Positions 18,475 to 27,290 of a stretch of DNA of 64,000 nt are shown in pieces; the first letter of the stretch is position 1, and each line of letters starts with the position of its first letter. This DNA is from Paracoccus denitrificans (GTDB lineage: Bacteria; Pseudomonadota; Alphaproteobacteria; Rhodobacterales; Rhodobacteraceae), in the NCBI GenBank assembly GCA_003240735.1, contig QFNE01000013.1:1-64000 (forward strand), read 5' to 3'. Below the pieces are notes generated by a model. It was not told the DNA's origin. It made no database searches and saw only the letters and a program-made list of their open reading frames with translations. The position numbers and the translations under genes were made by a program.

Positions 18475-20124
18475 GTGACTGACCCGATCGAACCAACGTC
18501 CGACGCCCGCCCCCAGCAGGTCTGGCCGCCGGAATTGGCCCAACACTATCGCGAAAAGGGATACTGGCGGGGTGAGACGTTCGGGGATTTCCTGCGCGCG
18601 CGCGCCGCGGAACACCCTGATCGGGTGGCCGTCGTAGATGGGGATACCCGCTGGACTTATGGTGACTTGCTGGACCGCTCGATCGCGGCGGCTGGGGGCT
18701 ATCTGGCACTGGGGCTTAAGCCCGGAGATCGGGTGATCGTCCAGATGCCGAACGTCGCGGCGTTCTTCCCGGCTGTCTTCGGTCTGTTCCTGTCGGGTCT
18801 GATCCCGGTCTATGCCCTGCCGGCGCACCGTCAGACAGAGCTTGCCCACTTCGCCCGCAAGTCTGGCGCCAAGGCCATCGTCGTCACCGACCGTCACGAA
18901 GGGTTCGACTACCGCGAGCTTACCCGACAGGTTCAGGCGCAGGTGCCCACGTTGCGCCATATCATCGTGGCAGGTGACGCGGGCGGGCTGGTGGCCTTCG
19001 ACGACTTTCGCGCCGGGGGCACGCTGCCGCAGGTGGATCCGTCCAGCGTGGCGTTCCTGCAGATTTCCGGTGGATCGACCGGGCTTTCGAAGCTGATCCC
19101 GCGCACGCATGACGACTATATCTACAGCTTTGCGGCCAGTGGCCCGATCTGTGGGCTGGGGCCGGACAGTGTCTATCTGGCGGCCCTGCCGGTCGCGCAT
19201 AACTTCCCGATGAGCTCGCCGGGTGTGTTCGGTGTTCTTCACGCGGGCGGGCGCGTGGTGATGGCCCCGAACCCGCATGCCGAAACCGCATTTCGCTTGA
19301 TCGGGCAGGAAGGGGTCACCATCACCGGTGTGGTCCCGCCACTTGCCCTGCTGTGGATGCAGGCGGCGAAGGATACATCGCACGATCTGTCCAGCCTGCA
19401 GGTGCTGCAGGTCGGCGGGGCAAAGTTCATCCCCGAAGCCGCGGTGCGGGTTCGCCCAGCGCTGGGCTGCACGCTGCAGCAGGTGTTCGGTATGGCCGAA
19501 GGTTTGGTGAACTATACCCGGCTGGATGACCCCGAAGACATCATCACCGGCACGCAGGGCCGCGCGATCAGCCCCGATGACGAGGTGCTGATCCTAGATG
19601 ACGACGGCCAGCCCGTCCCGGATGGCGAATCCGGGCATCTGCTGACGCGGGGTCCCTATACGATCCGGGCCTATCACAACGATCCGGCCGCGAACGCGCG
19701 CAGCTTTACGGATGACGGTTTTTACCGCACTGGCGACATCGTGCGGCGTCTTCCCGGCGGGTATCTGGTCGTGCAGGGCAGGGCCGGCGATCACATCAAC
19801 CGCGCTGGCGAAAAGATATCGGCCGAAGAGATCGAGGATCATCTGCTGGCCCATCCCGGCATCTTCGACGCCGCCGTCGTGTCGATCCCCGATGAGGTGC
19901 TGGGCGAACGTAGCTGCGCCTTTGTCATCGCCGCGCCCGGCGAACGCCCCCGCATTCCCGACATCAAGGCGTTCATCCGCAAGCGCGGCATCGCCGAATT
20001 CAAGGTCCCCGATCAGGTCGTGTTCGTGGACAGCTTTGACACCACTGCCGTCGGCAAGGTCAGCCGCAATGTGTTGCGCGCCCGCCTGCGTGACAGCTTT
20101 CTGAACAAGGACAAACCGGCATGA
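18475..20124 (+). CDS. entE: 2,3-dihydroxybenzoate-AMP ligase (EntE/DhbE-like)
   Basis: Activates an aryl acid as AMP ester and loads it onto an aryl carrier protein. The adenylation loop ISGGSTGLSKLIPRTH lies at about 196-211. The pocket motif HNFPMSSPG (about 242-250) has Asn and the Ser that in DhbE/EntE mark DHB, where salicylate ligases have Cys. QQVFGMAEGLVNYTRLDD matches the DHB ligases. The GTG at 18475 preceded by GAGG is the best start: it gives 549 residues, the normal EntE length. The in-frame ATG at 18304 would extend into the cytochrome gene. It overlaps the carrier-protein gene by 4 nt. Confidence 0.9.
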   Translation: MTDPIEPTSDARPQQVWPPELAQHYREKGYWRGETFGDFLRARAAEHPDRVAVVDGDTRWTYGDLLDRSIAAAGGYLALGLKPGDRVIVQMPNVAAFFPAVFGLFLSGLIPVYALPAHRQTELAHFARKSGAKAIVVTDRHEGFDYRELTRQVQAQVPTLRHIIVAGDAGGLVAFDDFRAGGTLPQVDPSSVAFLQISGGSTGLSKLIPRTHDDYIYSFAASGPICGLGPDSVYLAALPVAHNFPMSSPGVFGVLHAGGRVVMAPNPHAETAFRLIGQEGVTITGVVPPLALLWMQAAKDTSHDLSSLQVLQVGGAKFIPEAAVRVRPALGCTLQQVFGMAEGLVNYTRLDDPEDIITGTQGRAISPDDEVLILDDDGQPVPDGESGHLLTRGPYTIRAYHNDPAANARSFTDDGFYRTGDIVRRLPGGYLVVQGRAGDHINRAGEKISAEEIEDHLLAHPGIFDAAVVSIPDEVLGERSCAFVIAAPGERPRIPDIKAFIRKRGIAEFKVPDQVVFVDSFDTTAVGKVSRNVLRARLRDSFLNKDKPA

Positions 20125-20354
20125 CCCTGACGCTGGACGAAATGCGCGCCGATATCGCCAAGGCCGTTCACATGGACCCGGCCGATATCCGCGACGACGA
20201 CCATCTGCCCGACCTTGGCCTTGATTCCCTGCGCCTGATGGCGCTCGTCTCAGCATGGGAGGCCAAGGGACTGACGGCCGATTTCGCCGTGTTTGCGGAA
20301 TATGCAACGCTCGGCGACTGGTGGCGCGAGCTTTCGGCCCGGACGAACGGCTGA
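20121..20354 (+). CDS. Free-standing aryl carrier protein
   Basis: A 77-residue carrier protein with phosphopantetheine attachment site LGLDSLRLMAL (Ser near residue 38). It corresponds to the ArCP domain at the C-terminus of EntB/DhbB/VibB but without the isochorismatase domain. Its ATG overlaps the entE stop (ATGA), and the NRPS gene starts 4 nt after its stop. It is therefore the expected acceptor of the DHB-adenylate and donor to the condensation domain of the next gene. A phosphopantetheinyl transferase is needed and is not in the window. Confidence 0.88.
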   Translation: MTLTLDEMRADIAKAVHMDPADIRDDDHLPDLGLDSLRLMALVSAWEAKGLTADFAVFAEYATLGDWWRELSARTNG

Positions 20355-20357
20355 GCG

Positions 20358-23300
20358 ATGGACGGCTCTGCACGACCCGACGCCGCCCTTCTGCCCTTGA
20401 CCGAGGCGCAGGAAGGCTTGTGGTTCGCGCAGGCGCTGGACCCCCAAAACCCAATTCTGAACACGGGGCAGTATCTGGACCTGCAAGGACCGATTGACCT
20501 GCCTGCATTAAGACAGGCGGTTGACAGGGCATTGGCCGAGGCGGGTGCGCTGCGCTTGCGGCTGAAGGATACGCCGGACGGTCCGCGCCAGTGGCTTGAT
20601 CCGGCGCCGCTCACGCACAGGCTGGTTGATCTGAGCGACGATCCGGATGCCTTGGACACGGCGCTGGCCGCAATGGCTGCTGACACCAACCGCTCGCTTG
20701 ATCTCGCGCGCGACCCCTTGGCGGCGGTCACGCTGTTCGTTCTGGGGCCGAAGCGGTGTCTGATCTACGAACGCATCCACCATCTGGCCATCGACGGCTA
20801 TGGCATGGTGCTTGTGACCAATCGGATGGGCGAGAATTACACGGCGCTGACCACCGAAGCAGCCCTACCCCAACCTCTCCCGGGGGTGGAGCGGCTGTTT
20901 CAGGATGACGCCGCGTGGCGCGCATCCGACCGGCGCAAGCAGTCGCGGGATTGGTGGCACACCCGTCTGGCCGACCTGCCAGAGGTGACAGGACCCGCGC
21001 AGGGTCGTGCCGTCACCGGGCAGAGCTTTATCCGGGAAAGCCGTTGGCTGCCGGGCGATCTGCTGAACCGGTTGGCCGCGTTCGCCGAAACCCATGATCT
21101 GTCGTGGCCTGATGTGCTGACCGGTCTGACAGGCGCGTATCTGTCCCGGTGGACCGGGGGCGATATTGTCGTGGGGCTGCCCTTCATGGCGCGGATGGGG
21201 CGACCGATTGCCCGCGTGCCCGGAATGGTGATGAATGTCCTGCCGCAACGCATGACGCCGGATGAGGACGCACCATTGGCCGAATGGCTGCGCGTGCTGG
21301 GCGCCGAAATGCGTGACGCGCGGCGCTTTGGACATTATCGCAGCGAATATCTGCGCCGCGAACTGGGCCGGATCGGTGGCGACCGCAGGCTGTTCGGCCC
21401 TTTGATCAACGTCCAGCCATTCGACCGTCCGCCGATCTTTGCGGGGCTGAAGGTCGCGCTGAACATTCTTGGTGCGGGCGCAGTCGATGATCTGACCCTG
21501 ACCTTCCGCGGCGACCCAGACGCCGGTCTTCTGTTCGAGGTGGACGCGAACCCCGCCCTTTACAGCCACGCCGATGTCGCCGGCCACGCGGACCGGCTGC
21601 CCGCGTTTCTGAACGCAGCCCTCGGCGCGGGGACGCTCGCCGCGGTGCCGACTGCATCCCCGGATGAAATCGCGGCGGTGGACCGGCTCCACGCGTCGGT
21701 CCGGCGTCAGTTTCCCGACGACACGCTTGTTTCGCTGATCACCGCGCAGATCGCGGCCACGCCCGATGCCATCGCGATCGAGGCCGACGGCGCGCAACTG
21801 ACCTTCGCCGATCTTGACCGCCGCAGTCGCGCGCTGGCGGCGCAGTTGCGCGCCAGGGGGGCGGGGCCGGGTGCCATCGTCGCCGTCATGCTGAACCGTG
21901 GCATGGATCTGCCGGTCGCGCTGCTGGGGATCCTGCGGGCGGGGGCGGCATACCTGCCGCTCGACCCCGACCACCCGGCCGACCGCATCGCGCGGATCCT
22001 GTCGCTGTCGGCGCCTGTCGCTGTCCTGACCTCGGCCGATCTGGAAGGGCTGTTTCCGGCAGGGACCGACCTGCTGATGCCGGACAACTGGGCACAGAAG
22101 GGCGGCGACGTGCCACCACCAGCGCCCGACGATGCCGCCTATGTCATCTATACGTCGGGTTCCACCGGAGAGCCGAAGGGCGTCGTCGTCGAACACCGGG
22201 CCATCGTGAATCGGCTTTTGTGGATGGCTGATGCCTACGGGATTCGGCCCGATGATCGCATCCTGCAAAAGACCCCGGCGACGTTCGATGTGTCCGTGTG
22301 GGAGTTCTTCCTGCCCATGCTGACCGGCGCCACGCTGGTCATGGCGCCGCCCGGTGCCCATCGCGACCCCAGCCGGATTGCCGCCCTGATCCGCGATGCC
22401 GGGATCACCACGCTGCATTTCGTGCCGTCCATGCTGTCGGCCTTTCTGGCCGCGCCTGCGTCGGATGGCCTGCGCCTGCGCCGTGTCTTCTGTTCGGGCG
22501 AAGAACTTACGGCCGACCAACGCGACCGCTTCCACGCCCGCATCACGTCGGAACTGCACAACCTTTACGGCCCGACCGAGGCTGCGGTCGATGTCAGCCA
22601 CTGGGCAGCGACCTCCGACGATACCAGCGACCCGGTCCCGATCGGCTGGCCGGTCTGGAATACCCAGCTGCTGATCCTGGATGAGCGGGGCCGTCCGCAA
22701 CCGCCGGGTCTGGCTGGGCGGCTTTATCTGGGCGGCGTGCAACTCGCGCGCGGCTATCTGGGTCGGGACGACCTGACGGCGGCGCGGTTCGTGCCAGATG
22801 CGCGAAACCCGGACGCCCTGCTTTACGACACCGGTGATCTGGCGCGCAGGCGTCACGATGGCGCTGTCGAATTTCTTGGCCGGCTGGATCATCAGGTCAA
22901 GATCCGCGGTCTGCGGATCGAGTTGGGAGAGATCGAGGCCGCGATCATGGCAACCGGCCTCGCGCGCGAAGCCGTGGTGATCGCCCGCGAAGACCATGCC
23001 GGGGAAAAGCGGCTTGTGGCCTATCTGGTTACGTCGGACAGCTATGCGCCCGGGAAACTCGCCGTGGCGCTGGGGCGCAGCCTGCCCAGCTATATGGTGC
23101 CGGGGGCCGAGGTCGTGCTGGACGCCATGCCACTGACCGCGAATGGCAAGCTGGACCGCAAAGCCCTGCCCGCACCGCAGTTCCACGCCGTCGGCACGGC
23201 ACCAGAAACAGCGACGGAACTTCTGCTGTCACGGCTTTATGGCGACATCCTGCACCTGCCCCAGCCCGTGCCCACCGACGCCGACTTTTTTGCATTGGGC

Positions 23301-24218
23301 GGGGATTCGCTATCGGCGGTCAGGCTGGCGCTGGCGCTGGAACAGGAAACCGGACGCGATCCCGGCCTGGGCACGTTGTTTGAAACGCCGACGCTGGGCG
23401 CGTTGGCCAGTCGGTTGGATGCTGGCGCGGCCAGCGATGACGGTCTGGGGCGGACGATCCTTCTGGCCGATGGCGACGCGGATGCGGTACCCTTGTTCCT
23501 GATCCATCCTGCGGGGGGGCTCGCATGGGGCTACCGTCACCTTGCCCGCAGGCTGGCACCAAAGCGGCGCATCTGGGGCCTGCAGCATCCGGGGCTCGAT
23601 CCCGACGCCGAGATGCCGTCGACGCTGCAGGCGCTGGCTGCGGATTACGCGTCGATCATCGCGGGGCTGGTGCCGGACGGTCCCGTGCATCTGGCGGGCT
23701 GGTCGGTCGGCGGCATTCTGGCCCAGGGCATCGCGGTCGAACTGACGGCAATGGGGCGCGAAGTCGGCATGGTCGCGGCCATGGACGCCTATCCCGCCGA
23801 CATGTGGCGCGATGAAGCATCGCCCGACCCTGCCGCGGCGCTGCGTGCGTTGCTGGCGATTGCGGGCTTTGACCCCGACCGACACCTTGATCTGGACAGC
23901 CGCGACAAGGTCGTGGCGTTCCTGAAGGACAGCGATACCGCGCTCGGGTCCCTGCCGGAGCGGGTGCTGGACGGCGTCGTCAGGCTGGTCACCGACACGA
24001 ACCGGCTGGTCAGAGGCCATCATCACCAGATCATGGCGGGGCAACTGACCCACATCCGCGCCGGGCTGGACCACGCTGACCGCGACCTGACCGCGGCGTT
24101 GTGGGCCCCCTATGTCAGCGTGGTCGACGCGCTGACGGTCCCGTTCCTGCATGCCGACATGACCTCAGCCCAGGCATCGGCGATCATTGCGCCGATGCTG
24201 GATGCGCGGATGGGCTAG
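20358..24218 (+). CDS. entF: EntF-like nonribosomal peptide synthetase (C-A-T-TE)
   Basis: Joins the aryl acid to serine and releases or cyclises the product. Domains: condensation with HHLAIDG (about 140-146); adenylation (about 455-950) with YTSGSTGEPKG near 597; thiolation with LGGDSLSAV near 980; thioesterase with nucleophile motif GWSVGG near 1113. The specificity residues read along the A domain are D-V-W-H-F-S-L-V-D-K, as known for serine in EntF. The length of 1286 is close to EntF. This predicts a DHB-serine ester, perhaps the cyclic trimer. No MbtH-like gene is nearby. Its stop shares the CTAG with the opposing esterase stop. Confidence 0.92.
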   Translation: MDGSARPDAALLPLTEAQEGLWFAQALDPQNPILNTGQYLDLQGPIDLPALRQAVDRALAEAGALRLRLKDTPDGPRQWLDPAPLTHRLVDLSDDPDALDTALAAMAADTNRSLDLARDPLAAVTLFVLGPKRCLIYERIHHLAIDGYGMVLVTNRMGENYTALTTEAALPQPLPGVERLFQDDAAWRASDRRKQSRDWWHTRLADLPEVTGPAQGRAVTGQSFIRESRWLPGDLLNRLAAFAETHDLSWPDVLTGLTGAYLSRWTGGDIVVGLPFMARMGRPIARVPGMVMNVLPQRMTPDEDAPLAEWLRVLGAEMRDARRFGHYRSEYLRRELGRIGGDRRLFGPLINVQPFDRPPIFAGLKVALNILGAGAVDDLTLTFRGDPDAGLLFEVDANPALYSHADVAGHADRLPAFLNAALGAGTLAAVPTASPDEIAAVDRLHASVRRQFPDDTLVSLITAQIAATPDAIAIEADGAQLTFADLDRRSRALAAQLRARGAGPGAIVAVMLNRGMDLPVALLGILRAGAAYLPLDPDHPADRIARILSLSAPVAVLTSADLEGLFPAGTDLLMPDNWAQKGGDVPPPAPDDAAYVIYTSGSTGEPKGVVVEHRAIVNRLLWMADAYGIRPDDRILQKTPATFDVSVWEFFLPMLTGATLVMAPPGAHRDPSRIAALIRDAGITTLHFVPSMLSAFLAAPASDGLRLRRVFCSGEELTADQRDRFHARITSELHNLYGPTEAAVDVSHWAATSDDTSDPVPIGWPVWNTQLLILDERGRPQPPGLAGRLYLGGVQLARGYLGRDDLTAARFVPDARNPDALLYDTGDLARRRHDGAVEFLGRLDHQVKIRGLRIELGEIEAAIMATGLAREAVVIAREDHAGEKRLVAYLVTSDSYAPGKLAVALGRSLPSYMVPGAEVVLDAMPLTANGKLDRKALPAPQFHAVGTAPETATELLLSRLYGDILHLPQPVPTDADFFALGGDSLSAVRLALALEQETGRDPGLGTLFETPTLGALASRLDAGAASDDGLGRTILLADGDADAVPLFLIHPAGGLAWGYRHLARRLAPKRRIWGLQHPGLDPDAEMPSTLQALAADYASIIAGLVPDGPVHLAGWSVGGILAQGIAVELTAMGREVGMVAAMDAYPADMWRDEASPDPAAALRALLAIAGFDPDRHLDLDSRDKVVAFLKDSDTALGSLPERVLDGVVRLVTDTNRLVRGHHHQIMAGQLTHIRAGLDHADRDLTAALWAPYVSVVDALTVPFLHADMTSAQASAIIAPMLDARMG

Positions 24219-25051
24219 GCCGCCGCGAAGGGCAGCGCCAGTGGCAACGATCCGGGCAGCGTTTCGATATGCGCAAGACCCGGTAGCACATGTAGGTCGG
24301 CCACGATCCCGGGCTGGTCACGCAGATCGCGGACGAAATCCATTGTCGCCGGGGCCGGCCCGTCGGGCGGCGGCCCCCCAGCCCCCGACCGCTTTTCGCG
24401 GTCCCCCAGCGCCACGAGCAGGCGGGGCGGATCAGCGGGCAGCCGCGCGGTGGCGGCCACGCGGCGGATCAACCCCTCATCCCACCAGATCGACGGGCTG
24501 ATCGCGGCAAACCGCGCAAATGCGTCAGGGCGCGACAGCAGCGCATACAGCGTGAACAGCCCGCCGAAGCTATGCCCCCACAACGTGCGGCGCGCCGGAT
24601 CGATCGGCACCCCCCCCTCTGCCGTGTCACGAAGGGGGCCGGTCAGAAGGTCCAGAAACTGCGCGGCGCCACCGGCCATGCGGCCCGGATGGACCGGGTC
24701 GGGCCGGATGCCGTCGCCCGGTCCGTCGGGCGCGGTGAAATCCAGCGTCCGCCGCTCGCGCGAAAACTGGCGGTCCGTGTCGTAACCCACGCCGACGACC
24801 GCAAGTTTCGGGGCCAACGCCAGATGTTCGGCCGTCAGGAAGTCAAACGCCGCATTTCCGTCCAGCAGATAGATGACGGGCCAGCCTGCGTCTGGTGCGG
24901 GCGACTTGGGCGTGGCGATGAACAGCCGATGCCCCGGCCCGCAATCGACGCGCATCTGGCGCAGGTCATGTGACGGCACGCCGGTGTCGAACAGGCCAAG
25001 CCGCGCGGTGCGCGTCGCATGGTCGGGCGTGGTGCGACCCGTGTCGGTCAT
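24215..25051 (-). CDS. Fes/IroE/BesA-like siderophore esterase
   Basis: Alpha/beta hydrolase of 278 residues with nucleophile motif GHSFGG and early VIYLLDGNAAFDF, typical of the esterase D / Fes C-terminal type. No signal peptide is seen, so it probably acts in the cytoplasm to cut the ester bonds of the imported ferric siderophore and release iron. ATG 25051 follows GGGGGA; a TTG at 25081 is in frame but would lie in the promoter palindrome. It is convergent with entF and divergent from the binding-protein gene. Confidence 0.8.
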   Translation of the reverse strand: MTDTGRTTPDHATRTARLGLFDTGVPSHDLRQMRVDCGPGHRLFIATPKSPAPDAGWPVIYLLDGNAAFDFLTAEHLALAPKLAVVGVGYDTDRQFSRERRTLDFTAPDGPGDGIRPDPVHPGRMAGGAAQFLDLLTGPLRDTAEGGVPIDPARRTLWGHSFGGLFTLYALLSRPDAFARFAAISPSIWWDEGLIRRVAATARLPADPPRLLVALGDREKRSGAGGPPPDGPAPATMDFVRDLRDQPGIVADLHVLPGLAHIETLPGSLPLALPFAAA

Positions 25052-25075
25052 CCGGTTTCCCCCATCGGCTATGGT

Positions 25076-25100
25076 TGACAATCGTTGTCAGGTTTATACT
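25076..25100. promoter_or_regulatory. Perfect 15-bp palindrome with adjacent -10 element (candidate iron operator)
   Basis: TGACAATCGTTGTCA at 25076-25090 is an exact inverted repeat (TGACAA / TTGTCA around TCG). It overlaps a TTGACA, and TATACT follows at 25095-25100. It sits between the divergent esterase and binding-protein genes and could repress both. The TGA-N9-TCA layout recalls iron-responsive operators of alphaproteobacteria (RirA or IscR type), but the binding protein is not established. Confidence 0.6.
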
Positions 25101-25161
25101 GAGGATCGCAACCTTGGGCCAGCACCCGCCGCCCGCTTTGTCCCGGATTGGAGGGGGCTGG

Positions 25162-26259
25162 ATGCCGTTCCTGCGTGTTCTGACGACCCTGGTTTTACTG
25201 CTGACCGGCTGGGCCGCCGCTGCTGCGCCGGTGACCGTGACCGACATTGCCGGTCGCACCGTCACGCTGCCCCAGCCTGCACAGCGGATCGTTCTGGGGG
25301 ACGGGCGGCACATGGCCGTCCTGGGGATGCTGATGCCCGACCCGGTTTCGCGCGTCGTCGGCTGGCGTCAGGACAAGTCGCTGGACGCCCCGACAATGGC
25401 CGCCTATCGCACGAAGTTCCCCGCAATCGACGCCATCGGATCGGTCGGCGCCGGCAATCGCGGCCTGTCGTCCGAAGCGGTGATCGCGCTGGAACCCGAC
25501 CTGCTGGTTCTGTCACTGTCCGACCTGAACGACAGCGGCACCGCGCGCGCGCGCGAGTTGGTCGAAGCTGCGGGTATCCCCATCGTCTATGTCGATTTCT
25601 TCACCCAGCCGCTGGCGAATTCCCTCCCCAGCCTGCGCATCCTAGGGACGCTGACTGGCACGTCCGACCGCGCCGAGGCGTTCGCGGCGTTCTATGATGA
25701 ACATCTGGCCCGCGTCCGCGACCGTCTGGCGTCCGCCGACCCGGACAAGCCGCGCGTGTTCTTCCATGTTCACGCGGCGCCCAAGGGGTGCTGTTCGACG
25801 GCCGGGACCGGCATTTTCAACGACCTGATTGATGTCGCGGGGGGGCACAACGTGGGGGCCGACATCCTGAAAGGCGTCATGGGCGATGTCAGTCTGGAAT
25901 CCGTGATTGCCGCGGACCCCGACGTCTATGTCGCCACCGGCGGCACGCATATGGCGTCGCGGGGCGGGCTGGTGCTGGGTTCCGGTGTCGATGCCGCCAC
26001 CGCACGGAAAAGCTTTGATACCCTGATCGCCGCGCCCGGCCTGTCGTCGCTGCGCGCGGTCGAAGACAGGCGCGTCGCGGGGGTCTGGCATCTTTTCAAC
26101 GACAGCCCGTCCCACATCGCGCTGGTCGAATATCTGGCCAAGCTGTTTCACCCCGAGCTGTTCGCCGATCTGGACCCGGACGCCACGATGCTGTCGATCC
26201 AGCACGACTTTGCACCCGTGGCGGTCGATGGCACATGGTGGGTGGGCGGGACGCCGTGA
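25162..26259 (+). CDS. Siderophore ABC transporter substrate-binding protein (FecB/FepB-like)
   Basis: Class III periplasmic binding protein of 365 residues. The signal peptide is MPFLRVLTTLVLLLTGWAAA with cleavage near AAA-P. The mature start VTVTDIAGRTVTLPQPAQRIV is the classic FecB/BtuF opening, and LSSEAVIALEPDLLVLS is conserved. GGAGG precedes ATG 25162; the longer upstream frame is rejected because it crosses the palindrome. Next to the siderophore synthetase and the esterase it is the likely ferric-catecholate receptor of the importer. Confidence 0.87.
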   Translation: MPFLRVLTTLVLLLTGWAAAAAPVTVTDIAGRTVTLPQPAQRIVLGDGRHMAVLGMLMPDPVSRVVGWRQDKSLDAPTMAAYRTKFPAIDAIGSVGAGNRGLSSEAVIALEPDLLVLSLSDLNDSGTARARELVEAAGIPIVYVDFFTQPLANSLPSLRILGTLTGTSDRAEAFAAFYDEHLARVRDRLASADPDKPRVFFHVHAAPKGCCSTAGTGIFNDLIDVAGGHNVGADILKGVMGDVSLESVIAADPDVYVATGGTHMASRGGLVLGSGVDAATARKSFDTLIAAPGLSSLRAVEDRRVAGVWHLFNDSPSHIALVEYLAKLFHPELFADLDPDATMLSIQHDFAPVAVDGTWWVGGTP

Positions 26260-27290
26260 CCGGTTATCTGGCGCGTTACCACCAGCAGAACCGCCGTCGC
26301 ACCGTTCTGGTCGCCGTCATGGCGGTGATGGCGCTGGTGGGGGTCATTCTGGACCTGACGACCGGCCCTGCGGGGCTGCCCCTGTCGCAGACGGTGAACA
26401 GCCTGCTGGGATTGGGCCAGGTCGAACGCTCGACCGATGTCATCATCTGGCAGGTGCGTCTGCCGGTCGCCGTGCTGGCGTTGCTGGTCGGTGCCGCGCT
26501 GGCGCTGGCGGGCGCCGAGATGCAGACCGTGCTGGAAAACCCGCTGGCCGAGCCGTTCACGCTGGGCGTGTCAGCCTCGGCCGCACTGGGTGCGGCGGTG
26601 GTCATCATCCTTGGGATCACGATTCCGCACATCCCCCCGGGGTGGAGCGTGTCGGCCAGCGCGTTCGTCTTTGCCATCGGGTCCCTGATGCTGCTGCAAC
26701 TGCTGGGTCGCTTGCGGGCAGGGGGGCCCGAGGTGCTGATCCTGTTCGGGATCGCGCTGAACTTTTCGGCGCAGGCATGTCTGTCGCTTCTGCAATTCGT
26801 GGCGTCGCCCGATGCGCTGCAACAGCTGGTCTTCTGGACGTTGGGCAGTCTGTCGTCGGCGTCGTGGCCGGGGGCCGGGCTGCTGGCCGTCATTCTGGTG
26901 GTCACCGTGCCATTTTCCCTGAAGTCCGCGTGGCAGCTGACGGCCTTGCGCATGGGCGATGATCAGGCCCGCAGCTTTGGCGTCAACGTCGAGGCGCTGC
27001 GCCGCTGGGCGCTGCTGCGCGTCAGCCTTCTGGCGGCCACGTCTGTGTCGCTGGTGGGCGTCGTGGCCTTCGTCGGGCTCGCCGGACCCCATATCGCCCG
27101 GATGCTGGTGGGCGAAGATCACCGCTTTTTGCTGCCGACAAGTCTGTTGACGGGCGCGCTGCTGATGTCGCTCGCCTCGACGCTGTCCAAGGTGCTGGTC
27201 ACCGGCGTTGTGCTGCCGGTCGGGCTGGTCACGTCGATGATCGGTCTGCCGATCTTCTTTGCGCTGATCCTGCGCAGGCGGGCGCGGTGA
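26256..27290 (+). CDS. Siderophore ABC transporter permease (FecCD family)
   Basis: Integral membrane protein of about 344 residues with the nine or ten helices of the FecCD/BtuC family; GAEMQTVLENPLAEPFTLGVSASAALGA and FVGLAGPHIARMLVGEDHRFLLP are diagnostic. There is a single permease gene, so it should act as a homodimer, unlike the FepD/FepG pair. Start: GTG 26256 overlaps the previous stop (GTGA); an ATG at 26235 is also in frame and would add seven residues. Confidence 0.88.
   Translation: MTGYLARYHQQNRRRTVLVAVMAVMALVGVILDLTTGPAGLPLSQTVNSLLGLGQVERSTDVIIWQVRLPVAVLALLVGAALALAGAEMQTVLENPLAEPFTLGVSASAALGAAVVIILGITIPHIPPGWSVSASAFVFAIGSLMLLQLLGRLRAGGPEVLILFGIALNFSAQACLSLLQFVASPDALQQLVFWTLGSLSSASWPGAGLLAVILVVTVPFSLKSAWQLTALRMGDDQARSFGVNVEALRRWALLRVSLLAATSVSLVGVVAFVGLAGPHIARMLVGEDHRFLLPTSLLTGALLMSLASTLSKVLVTGVVLPVGLVTSMIGLPIFFALILRRRAR

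Noticed and set aside
20865..23186. 773-codon minus-strand frame opposite entF
   Set aside because: Shadow of the NRPS gene; composition is skewed and no domain is visible.
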